DNA of 64,000 nt, taken from assembly GCA_014529385.2 (NCBI GenBank), contig CM043971.1, positions 60,282,709 to 60,346,708 on the forward strand, read 5' to 3'. A model generated the notes under the pieces. The model searched no databases. It saw nothing but the letters and a program-made list of their open reading frames with translations, and was not told the DNA's origin. A program made the position numbers and the translations under genes. This document shows, in pieces, positions 11,002 through 22,809 of this stretch (position 1 is its first letter; each line of letters begins with the position of its first letter). Source of the DNA: Adiantum capillus-veneris. Its lineage: Eukaryota; Streptophyta; Polypodiopsida; Polypodiales; Pteridaceae.

Positions 11002-13599
11002 GTATGTTTTGAGTTTCTTGTGCATGTTAGTGTTTCTTGTTACTGATTTGATACTCTTAATGTTAGATTTTGCTTTATATAGTATTGATTGAGTTTGTAT
11101 TTTTTATCTCAAGCATTCAAGGTTTGAATGTAAATAGTAAATTACTTGAGTTTTTGAATGGTGGATCTGTAGACTAAAACTATAACATTTAATACTCACA
11201 AAGACTTAATTACTTAAGAGCTTGAACTCAATAAGTTTTGGACCTTTTATCAATACCCCCTTGATATGATACATTAGATCGTAGCATGGTTAAATGGTGA
11301 TGCTTCATAAATTGAACCTAGCTTAGACAGGTGCTGGAGCCTAAATTTAAACTAACCTTGCTAGAAGGGAGCTTATGTTTGGACTTTGAGAACTAGCATA
11401 AGTAATCAATTAGAGCATAGATTAGACATGTGGTGGTGGCCGGCCTTAGAGACCAAAATCTTAATGAGCTTGGAAAGGTATTTAAGTACTGCAATTTACT
11501 TAGTTTTAGTACTCATTAAATGCATAGCTTGACAAAAGGTGGACCTTACATGGATCCTAATTTCAAGAGGTGTGGTAGACCTTCAAAACAAGCTCATATA
11601 GCTTGGACATGTGGTAGACCTTGCATGAAGACTAGTTTAGACAAGTGTGGTACACCTTGTAACCAACACCCATTTGTTATATTAGCTTGGACAAGTGGTG
11701 GACCTTGCTTTTATGTTTCAATGGAGCATATTTTGGACAGGTGGTAGACCTTGTTTCTCTCCATGCTTCAATGGAGAGAAACTTTAGCTTGGACAAGTGG
11801 TGGACCTTGTTTTTATGTTTTAAAGGAGCATATTTCGGACAAGTGGTAGACATTGTTTCTCTCCATGGTTCAATGGAACCCACCTTAGACAAGTGAAGTA
11901 CCTTGAAACCAAACCCCCATAATACAACCTACTAAATAGGTTGGAAAATTGGTGGGATATGAAACCATCCATGATAGAGCATAGTATAGGTGAAAACGTA
12001 GTGGTCCTTATATCAATTACCCATGCATAGCTTGGACAAGTGGTGGACCTTGATTCTCTCTATGTTTCAATGGATCCTATCTTGGACTAGAGATATATCT
12101 TACTTAGTTCCATGCTTCAATGGATTGTAGCTTGGATAAGGAGTGGAACTTCAAACAAAACTCCACAGCATAGCATATATTAACAATTCATGGGTTTTAT
12201 AGAGATTGTCTTGCCTATTTTGGAGAGTTGGTACACCTTTATTCTCCATTCTTCAATGGATCTGAGGTTGGACAAGCGGAGCTGGAGAAGTGGTCAACCT
12301 TAAAATGAAACCTCCCATGCTACAACCCATCATAGATCGTATATGTAGTGGACCTTGAAACTCTTTTATGTCCCTAGCTTAGAGAAGCATTGCACTCTTG
12401 ATTATCTCCATACATGAAGGCAAGGTTGGACAAGTGGTGGACCTTCAAACCAGAATCTCTATGCAATAATAGGCAAGTGGTGGAGCTTGTTTTCTCCATG
12501 TTCCAATGGAGCCTAGCTTAGACAAACAATGGAGCTTGCTTCTCTCCATGTTTCAATGGATCCTAGCTTAGAAAAGTGGTGGAGCTTTGCTTCTCTCCAT
12601 GTTCCAATGGACCATAGCTTAGACAAGTGGTAGACCTTGAAAAACACCCCCCGTATACAACATATTATGGGGTTTTCATGTTTCAATGGCTCCTAGCTTG
12701 GACAAATGGTAGAGCTTGCTTCTCTTTATGTTTCAATGGATCCAATCTTAGCCAAGGGGTGGACCTTGAAACAAGAATCCCCCCCCCCCCCCCATGTACA
12801 ACGTATTATGGGTTTTGAAAGCACTGGGAGAAAATAATAGCTTTGATAAGTGGTGGACCTTGCTTCTCTCCATGCTTCAATGGAGCCGAGGTTGGACACA
12901 TGTTGGAGAGAAGATGGTTGCCCATGAAATAAGACCATGCATGCTATAATCAATCATATGTTGTACACATGGTGGACCTTGCAATTGTTTTATATGCCTA
13001 ACTTGGACAAGTGGAGGACCCTTGATTACCTCCAGATATCAACAACAAGCCAAGTTTGGACAAGTGTAGTACCACCAAACCAGAATCTATATGCTACAAT
13101 AGAGTATAGGTAGGACACGCGATGAACCTTGATATCAAACCATCCATGCTACTAGAGATGATAGGTTTCACATGTGGTGGAACCTTGTATCAATGTTCTA
13201 TGTGTAGTTTTTGACTAGTGATAGACCTTGAAACTAATCCCTCTAGGCTACAAGAAAAAAGAGATGGATGAGGAGGCTAGACTACTTTTGTTGCATCAAT
13301 GCATCCCATGTTACCACATATACTATAGGGTTCTTGGATAAGTGTTGGATCTTGTGTCAATGCTCCATGTCTAGCTTGGACAAGTGGTGGACCTTGGTTC
13401 TCTCTATGCTTCAAATGGGCAATAGATTGGAGACACAGTGGCCTTTTTTTCCAATGATTTTATTTTTTGGAAACCTTGGAGGCACCATGTAAGAGGCACT
13501 CTAAGTCTTCCATACAATGGACCTATTGGACTATAAAATAATGATATCTTTCTTTGATATTGTCATTATTTTATGCATAATATTTTCTTCTTTTTGCAG
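11002..13599 (+). other. Putative 2.6-kb intron filled with the forward repeat
   Basis: The donor GTATGT at 11002 and acceptor tctttttgcag ending at 13599 are both good and both phase 1. The interior, from about 11.2 kb, consists of diverged forward copies of TTGGACAAGTGGTGGACC with 'ctctccatgtttcaatgga' spacers, plus a 15-base C run at 12779-12793. The splice itself is inferred, not seen in a transcript. Confidence 0.5.
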
Positions 13600-14156
13600 A
13601 CACAAAGGAGTTAAGTGATATAAAAACTAGATGTATTTCACACTATGATTGGCATGAAGATCCTTTTGGGACACCAACTTTTCCTATTCCCAAAGATGTA
13701 ATTTTCCATATTAACGGTGTGGATTTTGAAGTGCGACTTTCATGTATTGAAGGAGCTGGTTATGGGCTATTTGTGCATACTACCCTGGAAAGTGGTTTGA
13801 CTATTCTAAACTATGGAGGGCATAAGTATAGATTTCAAGACTGGAAAAAGATATGCAAAATATTTCCAAGAGCTTATAAATATTCTCTTCTAGAGGATCC
13901 AAACATAGAAGAAGAGGAAGATCAATCATACATTATTGGTTGTGTAGAAGAAGGAAACGTGTCGGGCTATATAAATAGTTCTCACAGTACAAATGTCTGT
14001 CCCAACGTACGCTATACATTTGATCCAAATTTGCCACCTTGGCATAAATGCACCTCTTCACACATCAAGTCAGAAGAATATGGCCATGTATGCATTGAGA
14101 CTATTTGTCAAGTTGAAGCAGGAGAAGAGTTGTTTGCTGACTATAACTTTACTTGA
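13600..14156 (+). CDS. SET-domain exon (C-terminal, 184 residues)
   Basis: The exon starts after a pyrimidine-rich acceptor and opens in phase 1. The product has the order of motifs of a SET lysine methyltransferase domain: GAGYGLFVHTTLESG with an ILNYGG strand at the N-terminus, INSSHSTNVCPN in the place of the NHSCxPN motif, and GEELFADYNF as the terminal (G)EEL..DY motif. Pre-SET and post-SET cysteine clusters are absent, and the NHS motif is changed to NSS, so substrate and activity are uncertain. It ends with TGA at 14154. There is no initiator upstream in the exon, so it must be joined to a preceding exon; the ParB-like donor at 11001 fits in phase. It could instead be an independent gene whose first exon I have missed. 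Confidence 0.72.
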
Positions 14157-14798
14157 CATTGTAAAGTATTGTACATGGATGGAAATCTCAAGTACATGCA
14201 TCATTTTCATTTTTCATGGATGAAATCTCAAGTGAATATAACATTTGATTATTGTTTAGTTTATGCTCAACGAGAATCTAGAGTGCTCTTATGCTTTGTG
14301 TGTTGTCTAACATATTTGACTACCTTGGCCATAGAATCTTGATTCTACTCTAGATTTGTGATAAATCTTACCAAAATTTAATCAATGTCTAGGTTGGACA
14401 AGTGGTGGGGCTTCAAACATTACTGTCTTAAACAAGTGGAGTTATCTTACTTGAATAAGTGGTGGCCTTTGAATCCAAATCTAAGCCAAATCTCTAATTA
14501 TTTTCTTGTAGTCTAGGTTGGACATTTGGTGGACCTTGTATCCATGTTTCCTCAACAAGGGTGGCTTTTAGTTTTCACTTTAAGTACTCATCTTTAATAA
14601 AGTGTAGGATGGAAAATGTTGAGTTAGTAGATTGTATTTTAGACAAGTGGTGTTTGGTGTACGAATGCTGAAAATGGTTGCAAGGATTCTAACAACGACT
14701 TTACCTTAAATAAATTTCTTACTAGGAGTTCTACATATAAATATGGTGAATAAAATTCTAGTGGTTTTGAGATACCATTTGTGTGTGTGTTTTCTTAG
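14157..14798 (+). other. Spacer/intron between SET and phosphatase exons
   Basis: It holds a few diverged forward copies of the core (near 14,391, 14,515 and 14,641) and a GT run just before the acceptor tttcttag at 14,791-14,798. No coding signature is seen. Confidence 0.6.
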
Positions 14799-15997
14799 AT
14801 TCACAAACTGGGATGGATAATGCTCCTATGGTTCAGTCAACAACTATAGAATCCATAGATTCTATGGTTTCTAAAGTGCCCAAGATGGATGATATTTCTA
14901 TACTAGAGTCTAGTGTTGTGCAACTTGAGCAAGCTTCCAATAATGAGAACCAAAAAATCAATGCTTCAAAAATGCAACATACATCAAAAGAGACTGAAAA
15001 GTCCACTCACGAGCTATTGCCAATTGGTACTACGTCATGTAGCGTAGATATTGAGAAATCCATGCTTACAATTATATTGGATTTAAATGGTCTATTGTTG
15101 AAACGTTCCCCTCAACCATCCTCACACCACAACTCAGTGCAAATGGATTCAAAAAGATATATTATACTCAGGCCAGGTTGCATCCAATTCTTGAAGACTA
15201 TTTTACAAAGGTTTAATGTTGCAATTTGGTCGACAGCTACTAGGAATAATGTGTATCAAATCCTTGCAGCACTAAACAACTTAGCTGAGGATACATTGCC
15301 TTTCTTTGCAATTTGGTCGCAAGATGTTTGCTACACCGCTCAAACTCAAAAAAAATTTAGACCCGACAATCCAAACGTTGAGGCAATGTTCAAGCCTCTA
15401 GCCAAAATTGCCATGGGGTTTGAATGTGATCCACAAAGAACAGTGCTTATTGATGACTCTCCTTACAAGGGATGTATTTCACCAGCAAACAATTGCATTT
15501 TTCCACCACAATTTGATGCTGAGAAGATGGTTGACAATATGCTCTTGGAGGAGCTACTGCCATACTTGATTCAGCTTGATGAGAGAAGGGATGTGCGTGA
15601 TTTAATTGCTTCTAATCGTTATGGACAACCTATAGTGACAAATGATAGTGAATACAAACAAATCATGGAGTATTGGAAGCAGAAAAATGATGTTTGGTCA
15701 GCTAAGGTGTTCTTTACAAGAAGAATACCACCTGCAAAAGGTGACAGAGATGAAACTATCATTGAAGATGCAAGTGACACAAGCCACCGCAATGAAATGA
15801 GAAGAGCCCAAATACAAGAGATCTTGGCAAAGGAGCGTACACCCATTGAAAGCATGAAGGCGTCACAATTGACCACTTTAGCTAGGCAATTGGGTTGTAA
15901 CACAAAAGGAGTTTTGAAGGCAACCACAGCAAAGGCTTATATAAATAAGGTGAAAGCTGAGAACAATCTTCTAAGGCTGGATAGAAAGCAACCCTAA
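14799..15997 (+). CDS. FCP1/NIF-like HAD phosphatase exon with C-terminal SAP-like motif (398 residues)
   Basis: The exon begins in phase 1 after a GT/T-rich acceptor; an internal ATG lies at 14813. Residues ~90-250 form an FCP1-homology HAD domain: ILDLNGLLLKR (first HAD motif), RPGCIQFLKTIL and NVAIWSTATRNNVYQIL (second motif, Ser/Thr), and VLIDDSPYKGC with NNCIFPP (last motif). The usual DxDx(T/V) is DLNG, so the first Asp nucleophile is kept and the second Asp is Asn, a change also seen in some plant HAD-family proteins. Residues ~350-386 (MKASQLTTLARQLGC...) resemble a SAP-type helix-turn-helix that binds DNA. The Ser/Gln-rich N-terminal 80 residues have no domain. It could be an alternative last exon of the ParB-like gene or a separate gene. 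Confidence 0.78.
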
Positions 15998-15998
15998 G

Positions 15999-16091
15999 GT
16001 ACTAGTGACATGTCATATATTCTTGATACACATGCTTGAACACTCATGTGCATGGTATCTAACAAATCTTTCTTTTTATTCCTTCTTGCAG
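15999..16091 (+). other. Possible 3'-UTR intron
   Basis: Immediately after the TAA at 15995-15997 the sequence reads g|GTACTA, and a ccttcttgcag acceptor follows at 16081-16091. The 93-base length is normal for a plant intron. Splicing is not proven. Confidence 0.4.
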
Positions 16092-16980
16092 GATCTTACA
16101 AAGGACTACTAGATGGAGCTCAATCAATAGAGATTTTGATATTTTTGCTCAAAATAATGAAGCAGTCACCTACATTTTTTGTTTATCAATTTCTTGAGAG
16201 ACTTTATTTTAGTTTGTAATCATCAAATGAAATGAAAAGTATCCTTCTTATTAATATTGTTGATCTTTTTCTTGTTCAAACCTTTCAATTGTGATTTATA
16301 GTTTTGTTAGCATGAGATTGTGCTTTTTTAGTTTGAAAAAAACTGTCAAAGATCCAAGTCTTTTTGGCTTTAATTAAGTTATTAATTGTGAAAGATCCAA
16401 GTCTTTTTGCTTTACTTAAGTTATTGATTGCCTATGTAATAGTCCTTAAAACAATATCGGATGGCTTTCTTGCTCCCATGTCTCACATTGGTCTTTAGGT
16501 AAGACAAGTGGTGACCTTGAAAGTATGGTCTCATATCTCGATCAAGTGAAGAGACATGAAGCTTAAATATCACTACTATGTATCTGGTGTTAAACTCCAT
16601 CGAGACAAAGACTAGATAGCCAAATTGCAGTCGAGTTTAAGTGAAAAATCCATTTGAGCTAAGGTAAAACTTATAGTGCCTCATTTTTCTAGGATCCTAC
16701 CCCATCAAGGAAGTTAGAATCTAGCACAAACCAATTAAGACTCTTTTGGAGCCTAGATAGGACAATTCGTGGAACTTATGAAACTTATTATTGAGTTAGA
16801 GTCTAGTTTAGATAAGCAAAAGATCTTCAAACCAGCACTTGACTTTCTTACTATTCAATATTCAAAGTCCCTTGAGGCTAACAAATTACATACCCACTTG
16901 TAACCTAACTAATGAGTAATTATATAGATCTAAGCAAGTATATATAATGAGTCTTCAAACTAATAATCCAAGGGAAGAGA
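16092..16980 (+). other. 3' flank with a two-copy 43-bp repeat and the repeat-orientation switch
   Basis: Two copies of 'aaagatccaagtctttttg(g)cttta' lie at about 16,348-16,390 and 16,391-16,432. A last forward remnant of the core is at about 16,500. From 16,989 onwards the core is in reverse orientation. No gene is seen. Confidence 0.7.
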
Positions 16981-19900
16981 GTAGCAAGGTCCACTACTTG
17001 TCCAAGCTCAGCTCTAGACAACATAGAAAGATGCTAGTTCTACTAATTGTCTAATTATAGGCATGGAGAAATGATAGAAGGTTGACCACTTGTCCAACCT
17101 ATCATCTCTAGTAAGATGGGAGGTTTGGCCTTAAGATTCACCATGTAACCAACCTATACATCATTGTATTATGAAGAGTAAAAAAGCAAAGCTCCACCAC
17201 TTGTCCAAGCTAGTTCTAAAATCCACATGGAGATAAGCAAGCTCCACCATTTGTCGAATCTCTCTTCCATTAAAACATGAAAAAACTCAGCTATGTTGTA
17301 CAGGGGGACTTTTTTCCAAGGTCCACCACTTGTCCAAGCTAGGATCCCTAGTAGCACGAGTGGTTTGGTCTCAAGATACACCACTTGTACACTCTATGTC
17401 ATTATATTAAGAAGAACTATGTATTAAGGTCCACCACTTGTCCAACCTATAAGGTTATATCTTAAATGGTATCCTTTCTCACCACTTGAAATGCCCATGA
17501 TATGTTTTACACGGGGGTTTCATTCCAAGGTCCACCACTTGTCCAAGCTAACTCTATTCAAACATAGAGAGAAGCAAAGGTCCACCACTTGTCCAAGCTA
17601 ACTCTATTCAAACATAGAGAGAAGCAAAGGTTCACCACTTGTCAAAGCTAGGCTCCGTTGAAGTATGGAGAGAAGTAACCTCCATCATTTTTCCAAGATA
17701 GGTGCCATTCAAACATGGAAAGAATCAAGATCTACCATGTCTCCGAGATTCTAGGCTCCATTGAAACACCCTAAAACCATGATATTTTGTACATGGGGTG
17801 TTTACATTCAAGGTCTACCACTTCTCTAACGTATTATACCTAGTAGCATGAGTGATTTGGTCTTAAGATTCACCACTTATCCACTCTATGTCATTATATT
17901 AAGAATAACTGGGTGTTAAGGTCCACCACTTGTCCAACCTATAAGGGTATATCTTAAATGGTATCCTTCACCACTTGTCAAGGTCCATCACCACTTTTCC
18001 AACCTATAAGGTTATATCTTGAATGATATTTTTCCTCATCACTTGTAATGTCCATGCTATGTTTTACAAAGGGGTTTTGTTCCAAGACCCACCACTTGTC
18101 CAAGCTAACTCCATTAAAACATAGAGAGAAGCAAAGGTCCACCACTTGTCCAAGATAGGCTCCATTGAAACATGGAGAGAAGGATGATCCACCATTTCTC
18201 CAAGATAGGTTCCATTGAAACATTGAGAGAAGCAATCTCCACCATGTCTCCAAGCTAGGCTCCATTGAAATACCCTAAACCCATAATTTTGTACATGAGG
18301 GGTTTACATTCAAGGTCCACCACTTGTCCAACCTATTATCCCTAGTAGCAAGAGTGGTTTGGTCTCAAGATTCACCACTTGTACACTCTATGTCATTATA
18401 TTAAGAAGAAATATGTGTTAAGGTCCACCACTTGTCCAGCCTATAAGGTTATATTTTAAATAGTATCCTTTCTCACCACTTGAAATGCCCATGATATGTT
18501 TTACATGGGGGTTTCATTCCAAGGTCCACCACTTGTCCAAGCTAACTCTATTAAAACATATAGAGAAAGAAAGGTCCACCACTTGTCCAAGCTAGGCTCA
18601 TTGAAACATGGAGAGAAGGAACCTCCACTGTTTCTCCTAGATAGGCTCCATTGAAACATGGAGAGAAATAAGCTCCACCATGTCTCCAAGTTGCTAGGCT
18701 CCATTGAAATACCCAATACCCATAATTTTTTGTACATGGGGGGTTTACATTCAAGGTTCACCACTTGTCCAACCTATTATCCCTAGTAGGTTTGGTCTCA
18801 TGATTCACCACTTGTCCACTCTATGTCATTATATTAAGAGGAATTAGGTGTTAAGGTCCACCACTTGTCCAACCTATAATGTTATAGCTTGAATGGTATT
18901 TTTTCTCACCACTTGTAATGCCCATGACATGATTTACATGGGGGTTTTGTTCCAAGGTACACCACTTGTCCAAGATAAATCTATTGAAACATAGAGAGAA
19001 ACAAAGGTCCACCACTTTTCCAAGCTAGGCTGCATTGAAACATGGACCTTAATACCAAATTATTTCTAGTAGCATGAGTGATATTTTGTACATGGGGCGT
19101 TTACATTCAAGGTCCACCACTTGTCCAACCTATTTCCCTAGTAGGTTTGGTCCCAATTTCACCACTTATCCACTCTATGTCATTATATTAAGAATAATTG
19201 GGTGTTAAGGTCCACCACTTGTCCAACCTATTTCCCTAGTAGGTTTGGTCCCAATTTCACCACTTATCCACTCTATGTCATTATATTAAGAATAATTGGG
19301 TGTTAAGGTCCACCACTTGTCCAACCTATAAGGTTATATATTGAATGGTATTTTTTCTCACCACTTGTAATGCCCATGATATGTTTTACATGGGGTTTTT
19401 GTTCCAAGGTCCACCACTTTTCCAAGATAACTCTATTCAAACATAGAGAGAAACAAAGGTCCACCACTTGTCCAAGCTAGGCTCCATTGAAACATGGAGA
19501 GAATGATGCTGCACCATTTATCCAAGATAGGCTGCATTGAAACATGGAGAGAAGCAAGCTTTACCATGTTTCCAAGCTAGGCTCCATTGAAACACTCTAG
19601 GGGGTTTTATTTCAAGGCCCACCACTTGTTTAACCTATTATCCCTAGTAGCATGAGTGGTTTGGTTTCAAGATTCACCACTTGTACACTCTATGTCATTA
19701 TATTGTGTTAAGGTCCACCACTTGTCCAACCTATAAGGTTATATCTTAAATGGTATCCTTTCTCGCCACTTGAAATGCCCATGATATGTTTTACATGGGA
19801 GTTTCATTCCAAGATCCACCACTTGTCCAAGCTAACCATATTCAAACATAGAGAGAAACAAAGGTCCACGACTTGTCCAAGCTAGGCTCCATTGAAACAT

Positions 19901-20945
19901 GGAGAGAAGGAACCTCCACCATTTCTCCTAGATAGGCTCCATTAAAACATGGAGAGAAGTAAGTTCCACCATGTCTCCAAGATGCTAGGCTCCATTGAAA
20001 TACGCAAAACCCATGATATTTTGTACATGGTGATTTACATTCAAGGTCAACCATTTCTCCAACCTATTATCCCTAGTAGGTTTGGTCTCACAATTCACCA
20101 CTTTTCCACTATATGTCATTATAATAAGAGGAATTGGGTGCTAAGGTCCACCACTTGTCCAGCCTATAAGGTTATACCTTGAATGGTATTTTTTCTCACC
20201 ACTTGTAATGCCCATGACATGCTTTACATGGGGGTTTTGTTCCAAGGTTCACCACTTGTCCAAGCAAATTCTATTGAAACATAGAGAGAAACAAAGGTCC
20301 ACCACTTTTCCAAGCTAGGCTCCATTGAAACATGGACCTTAATACCAAATTATTCCTAGTAGCATGAGTAATATTTTGTACATGGGGGGTTTGCATTCAA
20401 GGTCCACCACTTGTCCAACGTACTTTTCCTAGTAGGTTTGGTCGCAAGATTCACCACTTGTCCACTCTATGTCATTATATTAATAATAATTGGGTGTTAA
20501 GGTCCACCACTTTTCCAACCTATAAGGTTATATATTGAATGGTATTTTTTCACCACTTGTAATGTCCATGATATGTTTTACATGGGGATTTTGTTCCAAG
20601 GTCCACCACTTGTCCAAGCTAAATCTGTTCAAACATAGAGAGAAACAAACGTGCACCACTTGTCCAAGCTAGGCTCCATTGAAACATGGAGAGAATGATG
20701 CTCCACCATTTATCAAGATAGACTCCATTGAAACATGGAGAGAAGTAATCTCCACCATGTTTCCAAGATGCTAGAGTCCATTGAAATACCCAAAACCCCT
20801 GATACTTTGTACATGGGGGGTTTACATTCAAGGTCCACCACTTGTCCAACCTATTATCCCTAGTAGCATGAGTGGCTTGGTCTCAGGATTCACCACTTGT
20901 CCACTCTATATCATTATATTAAGAAAAATTGGGTTTCCATATCTA
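16981..20945 (-). repeat. Inverted array of the same repeat
   Basis: Dozens of copies of the reverse complement (AAGGTCCACCACTTGTCCAA) occur. The marker 'tctatgtcattatatta' appears near 17.39, 17.89, 18.39, 18.82, 19.17, 19.27, 19.69, 20.11, 20.47 and 20.90 kb, so unit length varies from about 350 to 500 bases, with one short partial duplication of about 100 bases at 19.17-19.27 kb. The spacers ('ctccattgaaacatggagag', 'ataaggttatatcttaaatgg') are the reverse complements of those in the 6.7-8.3 kb array. Confidence 0.95.
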
Positions 20946-21270
20946 AATGGATCTTTGCTTGGATAAGTGGTAGACCTTGAGACCTAAATACCCATTCTAC
21001 ACTAGAGCATTGGTTAAACCTTATACACTTCAAGCATACCTTTAACAACAAGTAGTAGTTATTAGTTGACTTAAGTCTAGTTGAACTCCATGGTATTGAG
21101 ACTAAGAGAGAGTGTAGCATAAAAAAGAGTCAGGATTTTAATTTGACTTTCTTTCTATTAATGAGTAGATCATAGATGGATTTTGGTATCTAATAAAACC
21201 TTAGGGTAACAATGTAAAACTCATGTCTATTGTTGTGTTTGCATTAAGTGTTCTTGTTCTTTAATTTCAG
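20946..21270 (+). other. Array edge and pre-exon spacer
   Basis: One forward-orientation relative of the core ('gcttggataagtggtagaccttgag') lies at about 20,957-20,981. The rest is unique-looking and ends in the acceptor 'tgttctttaatttcag' at 21,255-21,270. Confidence 0.6.
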
Positions 21271-22046
21271 AACCATTACAGAAAAATGGATTGGCTATAT
21301 GCTGGCATAAATTGAAGAAAACTATTGAATTACCCATCCAACCTCCTCCAAGACCTTGTCCAAGGAATGAATCACCTCCTTATCACCTACCACTTGCTTT
21401 CAAGGACATCAAAAGAGTACTTATCTTGGATCTAGAGGGGTTACTTCTCAAGACAGTTGAAATGAAACATGGAGATTCTATGCCATCTTGGGCTCAACAC
21501 ATGCGACTTGTGGAGGACAAAGATGAAGTTTATCATGTGGTGCGACCAGACGCACAAAGTTTTTTGGATTTTTGTGCTGAATACTTTGAGCTATGGATAT
21601 GGAGTTGCTATAACTTAACAAGGGTGCAACGCATCACACAAAAATGTTTTCCTGAGCAGTATACCAAGTTCAAGGTGTTTATGAGTAACAAAAATTGCCA
21701 AAATCCAAATATCATGTTAGGATTTACAAGGGTTTATCACAAAAATCTGAGTGATATTTGGAAGATATTTGAGGATTTGGATGCAAACAATACCTTAATT
21801 TTTGATGACACTCCATATAGGGTGATGTGGAACATGCCAGGGACATATCTTATATTTCCAAAGATGTGGAGGCAAACTTCCGAGCAACTTCAAAACTTCT
21901 TGCAGAGAACCATAATTCCATGGTTGGTAGGATGGTTGTATGCAAGAGATAAGAGAGTCTATACATACAACACAATTGTAAATCAGTATAGTGATTCTGA
22001 GACAAATTATGTCCTTGGTGTGTACTTGTCAACACGAAAGCATTGA
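21271..22046 (+). CDS. Second FCP1/NIF-like HAD domain exon (257 residues)
   Basis: The exon follows a good acceptor and opens in phase 1, like the SET and first phosphatase exons. The product reads VLILDLEGLLLKT (residues ~48-60), then RPDAQSFLDFCAEYFELWIWS and finally LIFDDTPYRVMWNMPGTY (~172-190), the order of motifs of an FCP1-homology domain. The second Asp of DxDx(T/V) is Glu here. Compared with the 14.8-kb exon it lacks the N-terminal Ser/Gln-rich region and the C-terminal SAP-like motif, and identity is low, so this is not a recent duplicate. The exon is surrounded on both sides by inverted repeat arrays. Phosphatase activity is uncertain because of the altered motif. Confidence 0.7.
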
Positions 22047-22809
22047 ATAAATATGGCTATAAGATGCTTTTTTTATTCTAGTGTGTATCTTTCAACATTT
22101 TATAATTTGATATAGTCTTTTTTTTTTTTTTAAAGGTGTGTCAATTTTATGAACACTTGAATGGAGTGCACCCTACTCTAAGGGGACTTCAATGTACTAT
22201 TGGAGTGCATCCTATTGTAAGGGGACTCTGATGTATTGCTAGAGTGCACCCAAATTTTTTGGGACTCATTTTTTATTTGATTGGGGCCTATGTTGGGTCA
22301 TATAGTAAAAGAAATTCATTTTTTGTCAATTCATATCGAGGTTGCATTTATTTGGAACTATGAAAGAATTGATGTTTGATGTCAAAATAAAACTTGTAAG
22401 TGTGGATCAGAGAATTCATGGACTTTAAATATGTGAGAGGGATCTTTTTCTTGGGCACAAATGTTTGCTTCACGAATTTTGTCATTACATACTTTATGTG
22501 AAAGAGTTTTAGAACCTAAAAGACTTTGAAAACAAAACTATGGAATCTAAGTGCATGTATTCTTGAATGGCTTGAAAGTTGATGTATACATGCATGTCGC
22601 CTTGATAAAGATTTAGATCTGACAAGATGGAAAGATATAATTCTTGGACGTTACCTTTGTCAATTTGGTAATAACATATTTAACTTTCTTTTAATATGGG
22701 TGGAAAATATATTATTATGTGCATTTGGAACCTAATTGCTTGACCTTCAAACCAAGATTCCTATGTTATTTTTTCATATACTTTTTTGTACTGAATTAAG
22801 ATTGTGGAT
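22047..22809 (+). other. 3' flank with three-copy 39-bp tandem repeat
   Basis: 'gagtgca(c/t)cct' units begin near 22,164, 22,203 and 22,242, a period of 39 bases, with 'aaggggact' inside each full unit. The rest is AT-rich with no gene. Confidence 0.75.
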
